A stretch of DNA of 64,000 nt, from contig NZ_FOKE01000002.1 of the NCBI RefSeq assembly GCF_900112065.1, forward strand, positions 556,513 through 620,512, in the 5' to 3' direction. Below are positions 1 through 8,732 of this stretch, one piece after another (position 1 is the stretch's first letter; each line of letters opens with the position of its first letter). The DNA comes from Cohnella sp. OV330. GTDB taxonomy: Bacteria; Bacillota; Bacilli; Paenibacillales; Paenibacillaceae. The position numbers and the translations under genes are program-made. The notes beneath the pieces are model-generated. The model made no database searches, was not told the DNA's origin, and saw nothing but the letters and a program-made list of their open reading frames with translations.

Positions 1-164
1 ACCGTCTCGCCGTTCACCATCACGTACGGGGACAGGTAGCACTCGCCGCAGTTGCCCAGGCAGCCGTATTCGATCGTCTCCAAGTCCGGCAGCTTATTCA
101 GCTTGTCGATGAGCCGATCGGTGCCGTGGTGAGCGTTGCTGACGCAAAATTCAACGATATTCAT
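1..164 (-). CDS. yuzB: YuzB-like DUF1450 protein (partial, 3' end outside window)
   Basis: The first ~54 residues of a small protein are visible; the C terminus lies off the left edge. The protein opens MNIVEFCVSN and contains GCLGNCGECY, the cysteine-rich signature of the DUF1450/YuzB family (about 75-80 residues in Bacillus). Function is unknown; the cysteines and thioredoxin-like size suggest metal or redox chemistry (inference). Two ATGs are possible: the outer one at 170 sits one base from the AGGAG, the inner one at 164 has a 7-base spacer, so 164 is chosen. It is divergent from the NifU-like gene at 241, sharing a 76-bp promoter region. Confidence 0.85.
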   Translation of the reverse strand, partial: MNIVEFCVSNAHHGTDRLIDKLNKLPDLETIEYGCLGNCGECYLSPYVMVNGET

Positions 165-196
165 CGCCATACTCCTTTCTCGGAGACATCCATTTT

Positions 197-210
197 AATT
201 GCGCGCAATT
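197..210. promoter_or_regulatory. Perfect 14-bp palindrome in divergent promoter region
   Basis: AATTGCGCGCAATT is a perfect inverted repeat between the divergent yuzB-like and NifU-like genes. A TATAAT hexamer follows at 216-221 on the plus strand. The site overlaps the position expected for the -35 element, so an operator role is possible. No cognate regulator is visible nearby; function is inference. Confidence 0.35.
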
Positions 211-240
211 TGTATTATAATAAGCTGAAGAAGGGAGTGG

Positions 241-495
241 ATGATTGTGAGTGACAACGTTCAAGAAGCAACGAAGTACGACGAGGTGCTCGAAGTACTC
301 GACAAGTTGCGCCCGTTCCTGCAGCGCGACGGCGGAGACGTCGAACTGGTCGACGTAGAGGACGGCATCGTCAAGCTTCGCCTGATGGGCGCTTGCGGCA
401 GCTGCCCGAGCTCCACGATCACGCTGAAGGCCGGTATCGAGCGCGCTCTGCTCGAGGAAGTCGAAGGCATCGAGGAAGTCGTACAAGTATTCTAA
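241..495 (+). CDS. NifU C-terminal domain Fe-S scaffold (YutI/Nfu type)
   Basis: An 84-residue stand-alone Nfu domain that would bind a [4Fe-4S] cluster and hand it to apo-proteins in the cytoplasm. The diagnostic core [10 protein letters not shown] carries the CxxC cluster ligands at about residues 51-54, preceded by the conserved [14 protein letters not shown] segment. Length matches Bacillus YutI (~80 aa). An SD (GGGAG) lies 3 bases before ATG 241 and 9 bases before GTG 247, so the shorter start (residues SDNVQEA) is possible. It is monocistronic and followed by a hairpin at 517-563. Confidence 0.93.
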   Translation: MIVSDNVQEATKYDEVLEVLDKLRPFLQRDGGDVELVDVEDGIVKLRLMGACGSCPSSTITLKAGIERALLEEVEGIEEVVQVF

Positions 496-516
496 TATTC
501 CCTCGCGGGAACGTTC

Positions 517-563
517 GAAGCCCTGCCCGTCCGGCTCACCGCCGGCGGCGCGGGGCTTCTTTG
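517..563 (+). terminator. Hairpin terminator after NifU-like gene
   Basis: GAAGCCC at 517-523 pairs with GGGGCTTC at 552-559, followed by CTTTG. It lies between convergent genes and may serve both. The U-tract is weak. Confidence 0.5.
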
Positions 564-565
564 TG

Positions 566-1357
566 TCATTCGTCCTTGGCGCGCCGCACGTTGCTCTTGA
601 TCGGGTCCAAGCCGCCGGAGACGTCGATCGTATTGCCCGTCACGAAGTCGGATTCGGGCAGGCACAGGAAGCCGATGACGCGGGCGACGTCCTCGCCGGT
701 GCCCGGCCTCCCGCGCGGGGACTCCTCGTCCAGCACGCCAGCGGCGTCCGCGATGCCCTTTTCCTTGAAGCTGCCGCGGATGTCGCCCGGGCAGATCATG
801 TTCACCGTGATGCCGCTGGCCGCCTCTTCGACGGCAAGCGTCTTGGTGAAGGAGACGAGCCCGACCTTGGCTGCCGCGTAAACGGCGCGGTGCGGCCAGG
901 ATCTCGCCTCGGCCGCATGCCCGAAGCCGAAGTGGATGATGCGTCCCCAGCCCCGCTCGCGCATGCCCGGGAGCACCTGAAGGTCCATATGCATCGTGCC
1001 GACCAGGTTGCCGTTCATCAGGAAGTCGATCTCCTCGGCGGAATAGTCGGCGAACAGCTTGCGCTTGCGGATGAACGGTCCCGCGCTGTTGACGAGGATG
1101 TCTACGCCGCCGAGCCGCTCCTCGGCCGTCCGCACCAGCCGCTCCGTGTCCTCGGCCTTGGCGATGTCCGCCTGTACGGCGATCGCGCGCCTGCCCATCG
1201 CCTCGATCTCCGCGCAGACGCGCAGCGCCTCGTCGCGGCTGTTCACGTAGTTCACGGCCACGTCGCAGCCGAGTCCGGCCAGCTCGAGCGCGGTCCGCCT
1301 GCCGAGCCCCTTGGCGCTGCCCGTTACCAGCGCCGTCCTTCCTGCCAGCTTCCCCAC
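566..1357 (-). CDS. SDR-family oxidoreductase with non-canonical catalytic triad
   Basis: A 263-residue short-chain dehydrogenase/reductase. The Rossmann motif TGSAKGLG is near residue 10, NSAG near residue 90 and the catalytic YAAAK (YxxxK) in the usual place, followed by the NMICPGDI segment typical of FabG-like reductases. The residue at the usual catalytic serine position (13 before the tyrosine) reads His in a GFGHA context, so the Ser-Tyr-Lys triad appears incomplete. The GTG start at 1357 has GGAG nine bases upstream; longer upstream starts would run into the next gene. It follows the HEPN-like gene by 13 bases, suggesting one transcript. Substrate unknown. Confidence 0.85.
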   Translation of the reverse strand: MGKLAGRTALVTGSAKGLGRRTALELAGLGCDVAVNYVNSRDEALRVCAEIEAMGRRAIAVQADIAKAEDTERLVRTAEERLGGVDILVNSAGPFIRKRKLFADYSAEEIDFLMNGNLVGTMHMDLQVLPGMRERGWGRIIHFGFGHAAEARSWPHRAVYAAAKVGLVSFTKTLAVEEAASGITVNMICPGDIRGSFKEKGIADAAGVLDEESPRGRPGTGEDVARVIGFLCLPESDFVTGNTIDVSGGLDPIKSNVRRAKDE

Positions 1358-1370
1358 TTGCGATCGCTCC

Positions 1371-2093
1371 TTAAGCGTGATGCGTCTGTTTCTTCGCTTT
1401 TTTGCACATATGGTTGAACACGAGCGCGAGCGCAAGATACACGAGCTCCCAGCCCTCGTTCAGGTCGTCCATGTTCTCGTCGATGTTCTCGAGGTGCGGC
1501 TGTTCGCGCTTCACGTTCAGCACCTGGAGCAGGTCGTCCTGGAGCTCCGCGTTCATCTGATGAATCTCCATGTTGCGCCTTCTGCGCAGCCGGCCCATCG
1601 TCTCGCGCCGCGGCTCGTACAGCGCCTCCAGCTTCTCGGCCAGCTCGGGATGCAACCCGTTGTGCCGCATGTTGCGAAGCACCGTAAAGAAGGAAAAGTG
1701 GTTCTCCATCCGGTTTTCCGTATCGAGCCCCAAGTACTCGTTCATCAGCGTGCCGAGCTTGTCGAGCACCGAGAACAGGCGGATAAACGCATTTTTATCG
1801 AAGTAGATATGATTGTAATAGTTCAGCCGGTCCTCCGGCGTCATCTCCTCGAACGAGGTCACGTTCAGCATCTTGGCGAACCGCAGCGCCGCGTAGCGGC
1901 TCGACTCCAATTCGTCCAGCGAGCGAAGCAGGCCTTCGGTCCAAATCTGGTACTTGCGGATTCGCGCCGCTTCGACCGAGTCCCCTTCTCCTTGCTCCTG
2001 CATCAGCAGCGCGAAGCGCTCCATCGCGTCGATCGTATTTCGAACCGGTCCGCCCCAATCGTAAGGGGGTTCGCCGAATAAAGCTCGCAACAT
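1371..2093 (-). CDS. HEPN-like (Cthe_2314-type) hypothetical protein
   Basis: A 240-residue, all-helical-looking cytosolic protein. A clear R-x4-H motif, RNMEIH at residues 173-178, is the hallmark of HEPN nucleases, and overall character recalls the Cthe_2314 HEPN family (assigned from memory, not searched). HEPN proteins usually act as RNases in toxin, defence or stress systems, but there is no MNT-type nucleotidyltransferase antitoxin beside it; its neighbour is an SDR. The ATG start has GGAGG six bases upstream. Role unknown; housekeeping stress function or an orphan HEPN are both possible. Confidence 0.7.
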   Translation of the reverse strand: MLRALFGEPPYDWGGPVRNTIDAMERFALLMQEQGEGDSVEAARIRKYQIWTEGLLRSLDELESSRYAALRFAKMLNVTSFEEMTPEDRLNYYNHIYFDKNAFIRLFSVLDKLGTLMNEYLGLDTENRMENHFSFFTVLRNMRHNGLHPELAEKLEALYEPRRETMGRLRRRRNMEIHQMNAELQDDLLQVLNVKREQPHLENIDENMDDLNEGWELVYLALALVFNHMCKKAKKQTHHA

Positions 2094-2306
2094 AGTAGGC
2101 CTCCAACCGGCGCGGCATATATCGAATCTAAAAGAAGGAATCGCGCCATTCGCCTATTTTCTCATTGTACCGCATCGGGGAATCCCGACTCAACTGCGCA
2201 AAACCGTTTAATCGCATGCCGCCGCCTCTTCCGCGAGCAAGCATAGCGGACAATCCCGCGTGAATAAGCTGGACCGTTGCACCCGCAAAAGAGAGGAGTG
2301 ACCGGC

Positions 2307-2594
2307 TTGCTCGATTCTGCCCCCGTCCCCCGCACCGCGCAGCCTTATGTAATGATCGTCATTCCCTCATCGCGGATCCGCGCGTTCGTGCTGTACGATA
2401 TCTTAATGAGTACCCTGATCTATGCCGTCGCCAAGCATAAAGGCAGCGGCGAATGGACGGCGATCGGACTGAGCACGGCGGCGCCCCTTCTTCTAAAGCG
2501 CATGTCCTATTTGCTGGAGGACGGCGGCCGGCGCCGTATTCATCGTGGATCCTTCGACGGCTCCTCCCGTCGCCGCTTCTTTTTCCATCAATAA
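2307..2594 (+). CDS. Possible small hypothetical protein
   Basis: A 95-codon frame begins with TTG at 2307, eight bases after GAGAGGAG. The middle part (FVLYDILMSTLIYAVAKHKG) is hydrophobic with G/C-rich third positions like the neighbours, but the C terminus is Arg/Phe-rich and does not look like a finished protein. I do not recognise it. The rest of the 2104-2680 gap shows nothing beyond promoter-like AT-rich stretches. Confidence 0.25.
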   Translation: MLDSAPVPRTAQPYVMIVIPSSRIRAFVLYDILMSTLIYAVAKHKGSGEWTAIGLSTAAPLLLKRMSYLLEDGGRRRIHRGSFDGSSRRRFFFHQ

Positions 2595-2680
2595 ATCTTC
2601 CCTATGTCCCCGGCGCCGACTATAATGGTACTTGGTGCTCAGAAAGCGCCATACTACCACGATATAAAAGGGGAATTCCC

Positions 2681-4237
2681 ATGAGCATATTGAACGTGCA
2701 AAACTTGAGCCACGGCTTCGGCGACCGGGCGATTTTTAACGACGTGTCCTTCCGTCTCTTAAAGGGCGAGCATGTCGGCCTCGTCGGCGCTAACGGCGAG
2801 GGCAAATCGACCTTCATGAACATCGTGATGGGCAAGCTGGAGCCCGACGCCGGCAAGGTCGAGTGGGCGCGCAAGGTCCGCGTAGGCTATCTCGACCAGC
2901 ACTCGGTGCTGGCCAAGGGCATGACGATCCGCGATGCGCTAAAGACGGCCTTCCAGTACTTGAACGATCTCGAAGCCGAGATGAACGGGATGTACGAGCG
3001 GATGGGCGACGTAGAGCCCGAGGAGCTCGAGCGCCTGCTGGAGGAGGTCGGCGAGATTCAGGACATCTTGAACACCAACGACTTTTACCTGATCGACGCC
3101 AAGGTGGAGGAGATCGCCCGCGGCCTCGGACTGGCCGACATCGGCCTCGAGCGGGACGTCAACGATCTGAGCGGCGGCCAACGAACCAAGGTGCTGCTCG
3201 CCAAGCTGCTGCTGGAAAAGCCGGACATCCTCCTGCTGGACGAGCCCACCAACTACCTGGACGAGCAGCATATCGAGTGGCTCAAGCGTTATTTGCAGGA
3301 ATACGAGAACGCCTTTATTCTCATCTCGCACGATATTCCGTTCCTGAACAGCGTCATTAACCTCATCTACCATATGGAAAATCAGCAGCTCTCCCGCTAC
3401 GTCGGCGACTACGACAACTTCTTGACCCTGCACGAGGCGAAGAAGTCGCAGCTCGAGTCGGCCTACAAGCGGCAGCAGCAGGAGATCGCGGACCTCAAGG
3501 ACTTCGTCGCCCGGAACAAAGCGCGCGTGTCCACGCGGAACATGGCGATGTCTAGGCAGAAAAAGCTCGACGCCATGGACGTCATCGAGCTGGCCAAGGA
3601 GAAGCCGAAGCCGGAGTTCAACTTCAAAGAAGCGCGGACCTCGAGCCGCCTTATCTTCGAGGCAAAGGGCCTCGTCATCGGCTACGACGAGCCGCTCAGC
3701 CGTCCGGTGGATCTGCTCATGGAGCGGGGCCAGAAGGTCGCCCTTGTCGGCGCCAACGGCATCGGCAAGACGACGCTGCTGCGCAGCCTGCTCGGCGAGA
3801 TTCCGTCGCTGGCCGGCTCCGTGGAGCGCGGGGACAACCAATTCGTCGGCTACTTCGAGCAAGAAGTCAAAGGCGGCGCGGACGACACCTGCATCGAGTC
3901 GGTATGGCGCGAGTTTCCGTCGATGACGCAGTTCGAGGTGCGGGCGGCGCTCGCCAAGTGCGGACTGACGACCAAGCATATCGAGAGCCGCATCTCCGTG
4001 CTGAGCGGCGGCGAGAAGGCCAAGGTGCGGCTGTGCAAGCTGATCAACCGCGAATCGAACCTGCTCGTGCTCGACGAACCGACGAACCACCTGGACGTCG
4101 ACGCCAAAGAAGAGCTGAAGCGCGCGCTCAAAGCATATAAAGGCAGTATCTTGCTCATCAGCCACGAGCCTGAATTTTACCGCGAGGTCGCGACGGACGT
4201 CTGGAACGGCGAAGCGTGGACGACCAAAGTCATCTAA
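2681..4237 (+). CDS. ABC-F family ATPase (ribosome-associated)
   Basis: A 518-residue soluble protein with two nucleotide-binding domains and no membrane segments. Walker A motifs are GANGEGKST (first domain) and GANGIGKTT (second); the signatures LSGGQ and LSGGE each precede Walker B motifs ending LLLDEPTNYLD and LVLDEPTNHLD. The inter-domain linker is highly charged and helical, as in ABC-F factors that bind the ribosomal E site. These proteins act in translation or, in some subfamilies, antibiotic protection; nothing here decides between them. The start ATG is preceded by AAAGGGG. It is followed after 81 bases by cardiolipin synthase. Confidence 0.93.
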   Translation: MSILNVQNLSHGFGDRAIFNDVSFRLLKGEHVGLVGANGEGKSTFMNIVMGKLEPDAGKVEWARKVRVGYLDQHSVLAKGMTIRDALKTAFQYLNDLEAEMNGMYERMGDVEPEELERLLEEVGEIQDILNTNDFYLIDAKVEEIARGLGLADIGLERDVNDLSGGQRTKVLLAKLLLEKPDILLLDEPTNYLDEQHIEWLKRYLQEYENAFILISHDIPFLNSVINLIYHMENQQLSRYVGDYDNFLTLHEAKKSQLESAYKRQQQEIADLKDFVARNKARVSTRNMAMSRQKKLDAMDVIELAKEKPKPEFNFKEARTSSRLIFEAKGLVIGYDEPLSRPVDLLMERGQKVALVGANGIGKTTLLRSLLGEIPSLAGSVERGDNQFVGYFEQEVKGGADDTCIESVWREFPSMTQFEVRAALAKCGLTTKHIESRISVLSGGEKAKVRLCKLINRESNLLVLDEPTNHLDVDAKEELKRALKAYKGSILLISHEPEFYREVATDVWNGEAWTTKVI

Positions 4238-4318
4238 CGGACACCGCGGACGAAAGGTGCTGCCACGCATGTCGCGTACAGCCTTGCTAGCGTTTAAGAG
4301 AGACGAGGAGGAAAAACG

Positions 4319-5770
4319 GTGAGCGTAACTTCGATCATTCTCGGACTGTTTCTCGTGCTGAACATGATCTTTGCCGTCTTCGTCGTCTTTCAGGGGCGCC
4401 GCGATATCGGTTCGACGTGGGCATGGCTGCTCGTCCTCTACTTCATCCCGATTCTCGGCTTCATTATGTACCTGTTCCTGGCCCAGGACTATAGAAGAGT
4501 GAAGCTGTTCAAATGGGGCGACCTGGACAAGATCGGCATCCGCAACTTGTCGCAGGCTCAGCTCGACTCGCTAGGCTCCCCCGATTCGATGCGTTCTCTC
4601 GGTAAGATTGCCTCTCGGCACGCCGACCTGATCCATCTTCATCTGAAAGGGAGCCGGGCCTTGTGGAGCCAGGACAACGAAGTGGAGACCCTTACGGACG
4701 GGCGGGCCAAGTTCGACCGGCTGCTCGCGGATATCGCCGCGGCGACCGAGACGGTCCATTTTCAAACGTACATCTTCCGCTGCGACAGCCTCGGACGCGA
4801 GGTGCTGGACGCATTGACCGCCAAAGCCAAGCAGGGCGTCAAGGTTCGCCTGCTGTACGACGAGCTCGGCTCGCGGCGATTGAGCAAGCGCATGCTGCGG
4901 CCGCTCATCGAAGCCGGCGGCGAAGCGGCTGCCTTCTTCCCTTCGCGATTCCGCGTCTTCAACCTGCGGATGAACTACCGCAACCACCGCAAGCTGGTCA
5001 TCATGGACGGCCGAATCGGCTATGTGGGCGGCTTCAACGTCGGCAACGAGTACCTGGGGCTCGACCCGAAGTTCGGCTACTGGCGGGACACGCATCTTCG
5101 CATCCGCGGGTCGGCGGTGCACAGCCTTCAGACGCGCTTCATCCTCGACTGGAACCAAGCGACCCGCAAGCACGACATCATTTACGAGCAGGAGCTGTTC
5201 CCGGAGGATGCCCCCGCGGGAGAGGTCGGCATGCAAATCGTAGCCAGCGGTCCCAACTCCAGATTGGAGCACATCAAGCAGGGCTACATCAAGATGATCG
5301 CTTCCGCGAAGCATTCGATCTATTTGCAGAGCCCGTACTTCATCCCGGACGCGAGCATGCTCGAAGCGCTGCGGATCGCCGTCCTGTCCGGCGTCCACGT
5401 CCACGTCATGATCCCGGACAAGCCCGACCATATGTTCATCTACTGGGCGACGCTTTACAATATCGGGGAGCTGCTCGAGACCGGCGCGAACGTTTATTTG
5501 TACAAAAACGGCTTCATCCATGCCAAGACGCTCGTCGTGGATCAAGAGATCGCCTCCGTCGGCACCGCGAACACGGACGTGCGCAGCTTCAAGCTGAACT
5601 TCGAGGTCAACGCGTTCATTTACGACGCGAACGTCTCCTTGCGCCTCGTCGAAGCGTTCAAGCAGGACATCGCCGTGTCGGAGCTGCTGACGATCGAGAA
5701 GTACCGCAGCCGGCCGCTGCGGATCAAGTTCAAGGAATCGATCTCGCGGCTGCTGTCGCCGATCTTGTGA
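4319..5770 (+). CDS. cls: Cardiolipin synthase
   Basis: A 483-residue phospholipase D-superfamily enzyme that condenses two phosphatidylglycerol molecules into cardiolipin and glycerol at the membrane. Two N-terminal hydrophobic segments lie within the first ~55 residues. Two HKD motifs are intact: NHRKLVIMDG near residue 222 and IHAKTLVVDQ near residue 401. GTG start with GAGGAGG seven bases upstream. A strong intrinsic terminator follows at 5788, so transcription ends here. Confidence 0.97.
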   Translation: MSVTSIILGLFLVLNMIFAVFVVFQGRRDIGSTWAWLLVLYFIPILGFIMYLFLAQDYRRVKLFKWGDLDKIGIRNLSQAQLDSLGSPDSMRSLGKIASRHADLIHLHLKGSRALWSQDNEVETLTDGRAKFDRLLADIAAATETVHFQTYIFRCDSLGREVLDALTAKAKQGVKVRLLYDELGSRRLSKRMLRPLIEAGGEAAAFFPSRFRVFNLRMNYRNHRKLVIMDGRIGYVGGFNVGNEYLGLDPKFGYWRDTHLRIRGSAVHSLQTRFILDWNQATRKHDIIYEQELFPEDAPAGEVGMQIVASGPNSRLEHIKQGYIKMIASAKHSIYLQSPYFIPDASMLEALRIAVLSGVHVHVMIPDKPDHMFIYWATLYNIGELLETGANVYLYKNGFIHAKTLVVDQEIASVGTANTDVRSFKLNFEVNAFIYDANVSLRLVEAFKQDIAVSELLTIEKYRSRPLRIKFKESISRLLSPIL

Positions 5771-5787
5771 GGCATTGGCATTATGCG

Positions 5788-5820
5788 AAAAAGTCAGGGA
5801 GAAATCTCCCTGACTTTTTT
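5788..5820 (+). terminator. Intrinsic terminator of cls
   Basis: AAAAGTCAGGGAGA pairs with TCTCCCTGACTTTT around a short loop, followed by a T run. Confidence 0.92.
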
Positions 5821-5860
5821 GTATTTGCATGTTTGGAATCGTGCGGGAGCGCGCGTGGCG

Positions 5861-6041
5861 TTTGAGCGCTGCAGCGTTGGTTTTCTAGCTTGCAGCTGCG
5901 GCAACGGGAAGTTTGGGCGCTGTAAAGGCGCTTTTCTCGCTTACATGGGAGCTTGGTCGCTGCAGCGGTGCTTTTCTCGCTTGCAGCGGTGGCCGCGGGA
6001 AGTCTTCGCGTTCTAACGGTACTTTTCTAGCTTGCTCTTTT
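5861..6041. repeat. Intergenic tandem array A (four units, 51/40/51 bp spacing)
   Basis: Four degenerate units begin at 5861, 5912, 5952 and 6003. Each has the form (T)TnGnCGCTG..., then CTTTTCTnGCTT, and the longer ones end in a G/C-rich block closing CGGGAAG. Units 1 and 3 contain the palindrome CGCTGCAGCG and a downstream TGCAGC that can pair with GCTGCA. The array fills the gap between convergent genes cls and the acyltransferase-like gene. No coding potential. Confidence 0.85.
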
Positions 6042-6062
6042 GCCTCCCGCTCCCCGCCTTCT

Positions 6063-6878
6063 TCAATGATGTGCGAAAATACCCAATCCGGCTCCCAGCT
6101 TGCCTCCCGCAACCAAGCGCGCCTTGGCCCGCCGCTGCAGGCCGGTGCTCGCGTCGTAGGCGGCAGGATCGGCCTGCAGCGCGCCGAAGATCCGTTCCTC
6201 CGCTTGCCTGGACGCCTCGTCCACCTCATAGATCGCAAACAGTCGCTGGAACTGCATGATGTTCGAGGCCGGGTCCAGCAGTTGGTCCAGGCCCGGGTAC
6301 AGCAGCCAGGAATGGCAGACGAATACCGGCGGCACGCCCCGGAAAAAGGCGCGCGCTTGCGCGAAGGACGCCAGCGCCGCCTGCGGCTCCAACGGCTCGC
6401 CCGCTGGGATGTGGACGTTCAGCACGAGGTCTCCTTTCGCGAACTTCCGATCTCCTACGATCAAATCGCGATCGAGCGGGATCGGCTGAAACTGCAGCCG
6501 ACCGAGCCGGAACAAAGCAAGGCGCACATGCTCCTGCAGCCAGCCCGATTCCTCGATGCCGTATTCCCCGAACGTCGCCTTGCAAACCTCGCTCCAGATC
6601 CGGATATCCGAGAACGTCTCGAAATATACCTCGTCCGGGATTTCTCTCAACCGGTACTCCGCATAAGCGTCCACGGCCATTTTCATAAAGAAGTACAAGA
6701 AGAATGGCCTGCGATCCGCCCGCTGCCTGACCGAAGCCAGCATGGCTTCGCGATCGTTTTGAAAAAAAGCTTTGTGCGCGGGAAAGTCGCCGCTCTCTAA
6801 CCGATCATAGTCCAGCACGAGCGCCGATGCGTCCTCATGCAGTCGGATCGCCGTTGCAAGACTCGCGATATCCATCAT
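6063..6878 (-). CDS. Acyltransferase domain-containing protein (GNAT-like, two-domain)
   Basis: A 271-residue soluble protein. An N-terminal helical half is followed by a C-terminal half with LNVHIPAGEPL and VCHSWLLYPGL, which I associate with the acyltransferase/GNAT-like N- and C-domain family of Paenibacillaceae; assignment is from remembered family motifs. Substrate unknown. Tandem ATGs at 6878 and 6875 follow GGAG by four and seven bases. It is convergent with cls, and array A lies directly past its stop codon. It stands 60 bases downstream of the UbiD gene and may be co-transcribed. Confidence 0.65.
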   Translation of the reverse strand: MMDIASLATAIRLHEDASALVLDYDRLESGDFPAHKAFFQNDREAMLASVRQRADRRPFFLYFFMKMAVDAYAEYRLREIPDEVYFETFSDIRIWSEVCKATFGEYGIEESGWLQEHVRLALFRLGRLQFQPIPLDRDLIVGDRKFAKGDLVLNVHIPAGEPLEPQAALASFAQARAFFRGVPPVFVCHSWLLYPGLDQLLDPASNIMQFQRLFAIYEVDEASRQAEERIFGALQADPAAYDASTGLQRRAKARLVAGGKLGAGLGIFAHH

Positions 6879-6938
6879 TCGACTCCGCCTCCGTTCGTCA
6901 AAACGGGACGCAAAAATGCGTCCCGCCCTGTGCTCGTA

Positions 6939-8714
6939 TTAAGACTTGCGAATCCCGTACTCCCGCCACCTGTCGTCCACGAGCTTCACGATGTCCTCGC
7001 GCGGGAACAACTCGTCCGGATAGCCCGGCTTCATGCGCGCGTCGATGACGATCGGCAGTGCGTAACCGATGTGATGACGGCTCGCGATCGTCTTGGCGTA
7101 CATGTCATGCGCAGGGTTGAACCGCGTGAACACGGTCCAGAGAAACTGCCGCTCGGACTCCGCGATCCCGGCGTCGTCCGCCAGCACGACGAGCGGCCAC
7201 TGCCAGCCGTCGTGCGCGGACAGCGCCTCCGCGAGCCGCTCCGCCAGCTCCGGCTCGCGCTCGAACGCGTCGCCGCGAACGACGAGACAGCCCGGGCCGA
7301 AGACGCGGATGTCCGCGATGCCCGGCAGATCCCCGCCCGCATACGTGTGCGGCAGTTCGCGGATCGGATCGCCGACGCCCAGCATGACGGCCTTCGAGCC
7401 GTGATTGAGCCTGCGGCCGGTGTAGTCCAGCGTGTCGTGCGACGTATTGTCGAACACGAACAGGTCCTTTAGCGGGTCGAACCGCTCCAGCACCGTCGTC
7501 AGCAGCTCGGAAAAATGCTCCAGCTCGACTGGACGGTCCGTCAGCATGAGGAATTTGGTCAGCGACAGCTGCCCCTGTCCGAGGATGCTGAACGCCGTGC
7601 CGAGCGCCTCGCGCGAATAGCTCTCGCGGACGACGGCGGACGCGAGAGCGTGGAAGCCGGTCTCGGCGTATGTCCACAGGCTGCGGATGCCCGGCATGAC
7701 CATCGGAAACGCCGGCGACAGCAGCCGCTGCAGAAACTCGCCTAGGTAATAGTCCTCCTGGCGTGGCTTGCCGACGATCGTCGCCGGATAGATCGCGTCC
7801 TTGCGGTGCCAGACATGGTCGACGTTAAACACCGGAAAGTCATGCGTCAGCGAGTAATAGCCGAAGTGATCGCCGAACGGCCCCTCGGGGCGGCGCAGAT
7901 GCGGCGGCACGCTGCCCTTGATCGCGAACTCGGCCTCTGCCGGGATGCGATGGCCGCCGAGCGGATCCTCCGCCATCGGGAGCTTGCCGCCCAAGATGAG
8001 CGAAGTCAGCAGCAGCTCCGGCAGCCCTTCGGGCGCGGGCGCGATCGCCGAAGCGATGAGCGCGGGCGGACCGCCGAGGAAGACGGATACCGGCAGCGCG
8101 CGGTTCATCTGCTCCGCCTCGTGATAGTGGAAACCGCCGCCCTTGTGAATCTGCCAGTGCATGCCGGTCGTCGAATCGTCGTACACCTGCATCCGGTACA
8201 TGCCGAGATTATGCTTCTTGCCGTGCGCCGGGGACTCGGTGTAGACGAGCGGCAGCGTGATGAACGGGCCGCCGTCCTCCTGCCAGCAGGTAAGCGCCGG
8301 CAGTCCGGCCAGCGGCCGCTCGCGCTTCGCGACGCCGAGCACCGGCGCCGCGTCCTGCGATACTTTCTTCATGCCGACCTTCATCAGGTCCAGCAGCATA
8401 TCCTTCTCCCGCCAGAGCGCGGGCAACGTCGGCGGCATTAGCGTGTCCATCGCGCCGATCAACCGGTTCACGAGCTGCTCGGGCCGCGGACCGAACGCCT
8501 GATCCACGCGGCGGCTCGTCCCGAACAAGTTGGTGACGACCGGGAAGGCGGCGCCTTTGACATTCGTGAACAGCAAAGCCGGGCCCTCTGAATCGATGAC
8601 CCGGCGATGTATCTCGGCGATCTCCAGCACGGGATCGACCGGCGTCTCGATGACCGCCAGGTCGCCCTCTTTCCTCAGCATTTCCAAAAAAGGACGAAGC
8701 GAAGAAAAACTCAT
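6939..8714 (-). CDS. UbiD-family prenylated-FMN decarboxylase
   Basis: A 591-residue decarboxylase of the UbiD fold. The prFMN-binding region GMYRMQVYDD carries the conserved Arg, and EGPFGDHFGYYS carries the catalytic acid pair five residues apart. Family members remove carboxylate from aromatic or polyprenylated aromatic acids, and long forms like this are often annotated as menaquinone-pathway decarboxylases; no mqn genes are in the window, so the substrate is open. No UbiX (prFMN synthase) is adjacent. ATG start with GGAGG five bases upstream; 18 bases downstream of ctaA, so probably co-transcribed with it. Confidence 0.9.
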   Translation of the reverse strand: MSFSSLRPFLEMLRKEGDLAVIETPVDPVLEIAEIHRRVIDSEGPALLFTNVKGAAFPVVTNLFGTSRRVDQAFGPRPEQLVNRLIGAMDTLMPPTLPALWREKDMLLDLMKVGMKKVSQDAAPVLGVAKRERPLAGLPALTCWQEDGGPFITLPLVYTESPAHGKKHNLGMYRMQVYDDSTTGMHWQIHKGGGFHYHEAEQMNRALPVSVFLGGPPALIASAIAPAPEGLPELLLTSLILGGKLPMAEDPLGGHRIPAEAEFAIKGSVPPHLRRPEGPFGDHFGYYSLTHDFPVFNVDHVWHRKDAIYPATIVGKPRQEDYYLGEFLQRLLSPAFPMVMPGIRSLWTYAETGFHALASAVVRESYSREALGTAFSILGQGQLSLTKFLMLTDRPVELEHFSELLTTVLERFDPLKDLFVFDNTSHDTLDYTGRRLNHGSKAVMLGVGDPIRELPHTYAGGDLPGIADIRVFGPGCLVVRGDAFEREPELAERLAEALSAHDGWQWPLVVLADDAGIAESERQFLWTVFTRFNPAHDMYAKTIASRHHIGYALPIVIDARMKPGYPDELFPREDIVKLVDDRWREYGIRKS

Positions 8715-8732
8715 ATGATTCCTCCAATGACG

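Noticed and set aside
2453-2680. N-terminal extension of the ABC-F protein
   Set aside because: The frame is open upstream, but ATG 2681 matches family N termini and has an SD; the extension is low-quality sequence.
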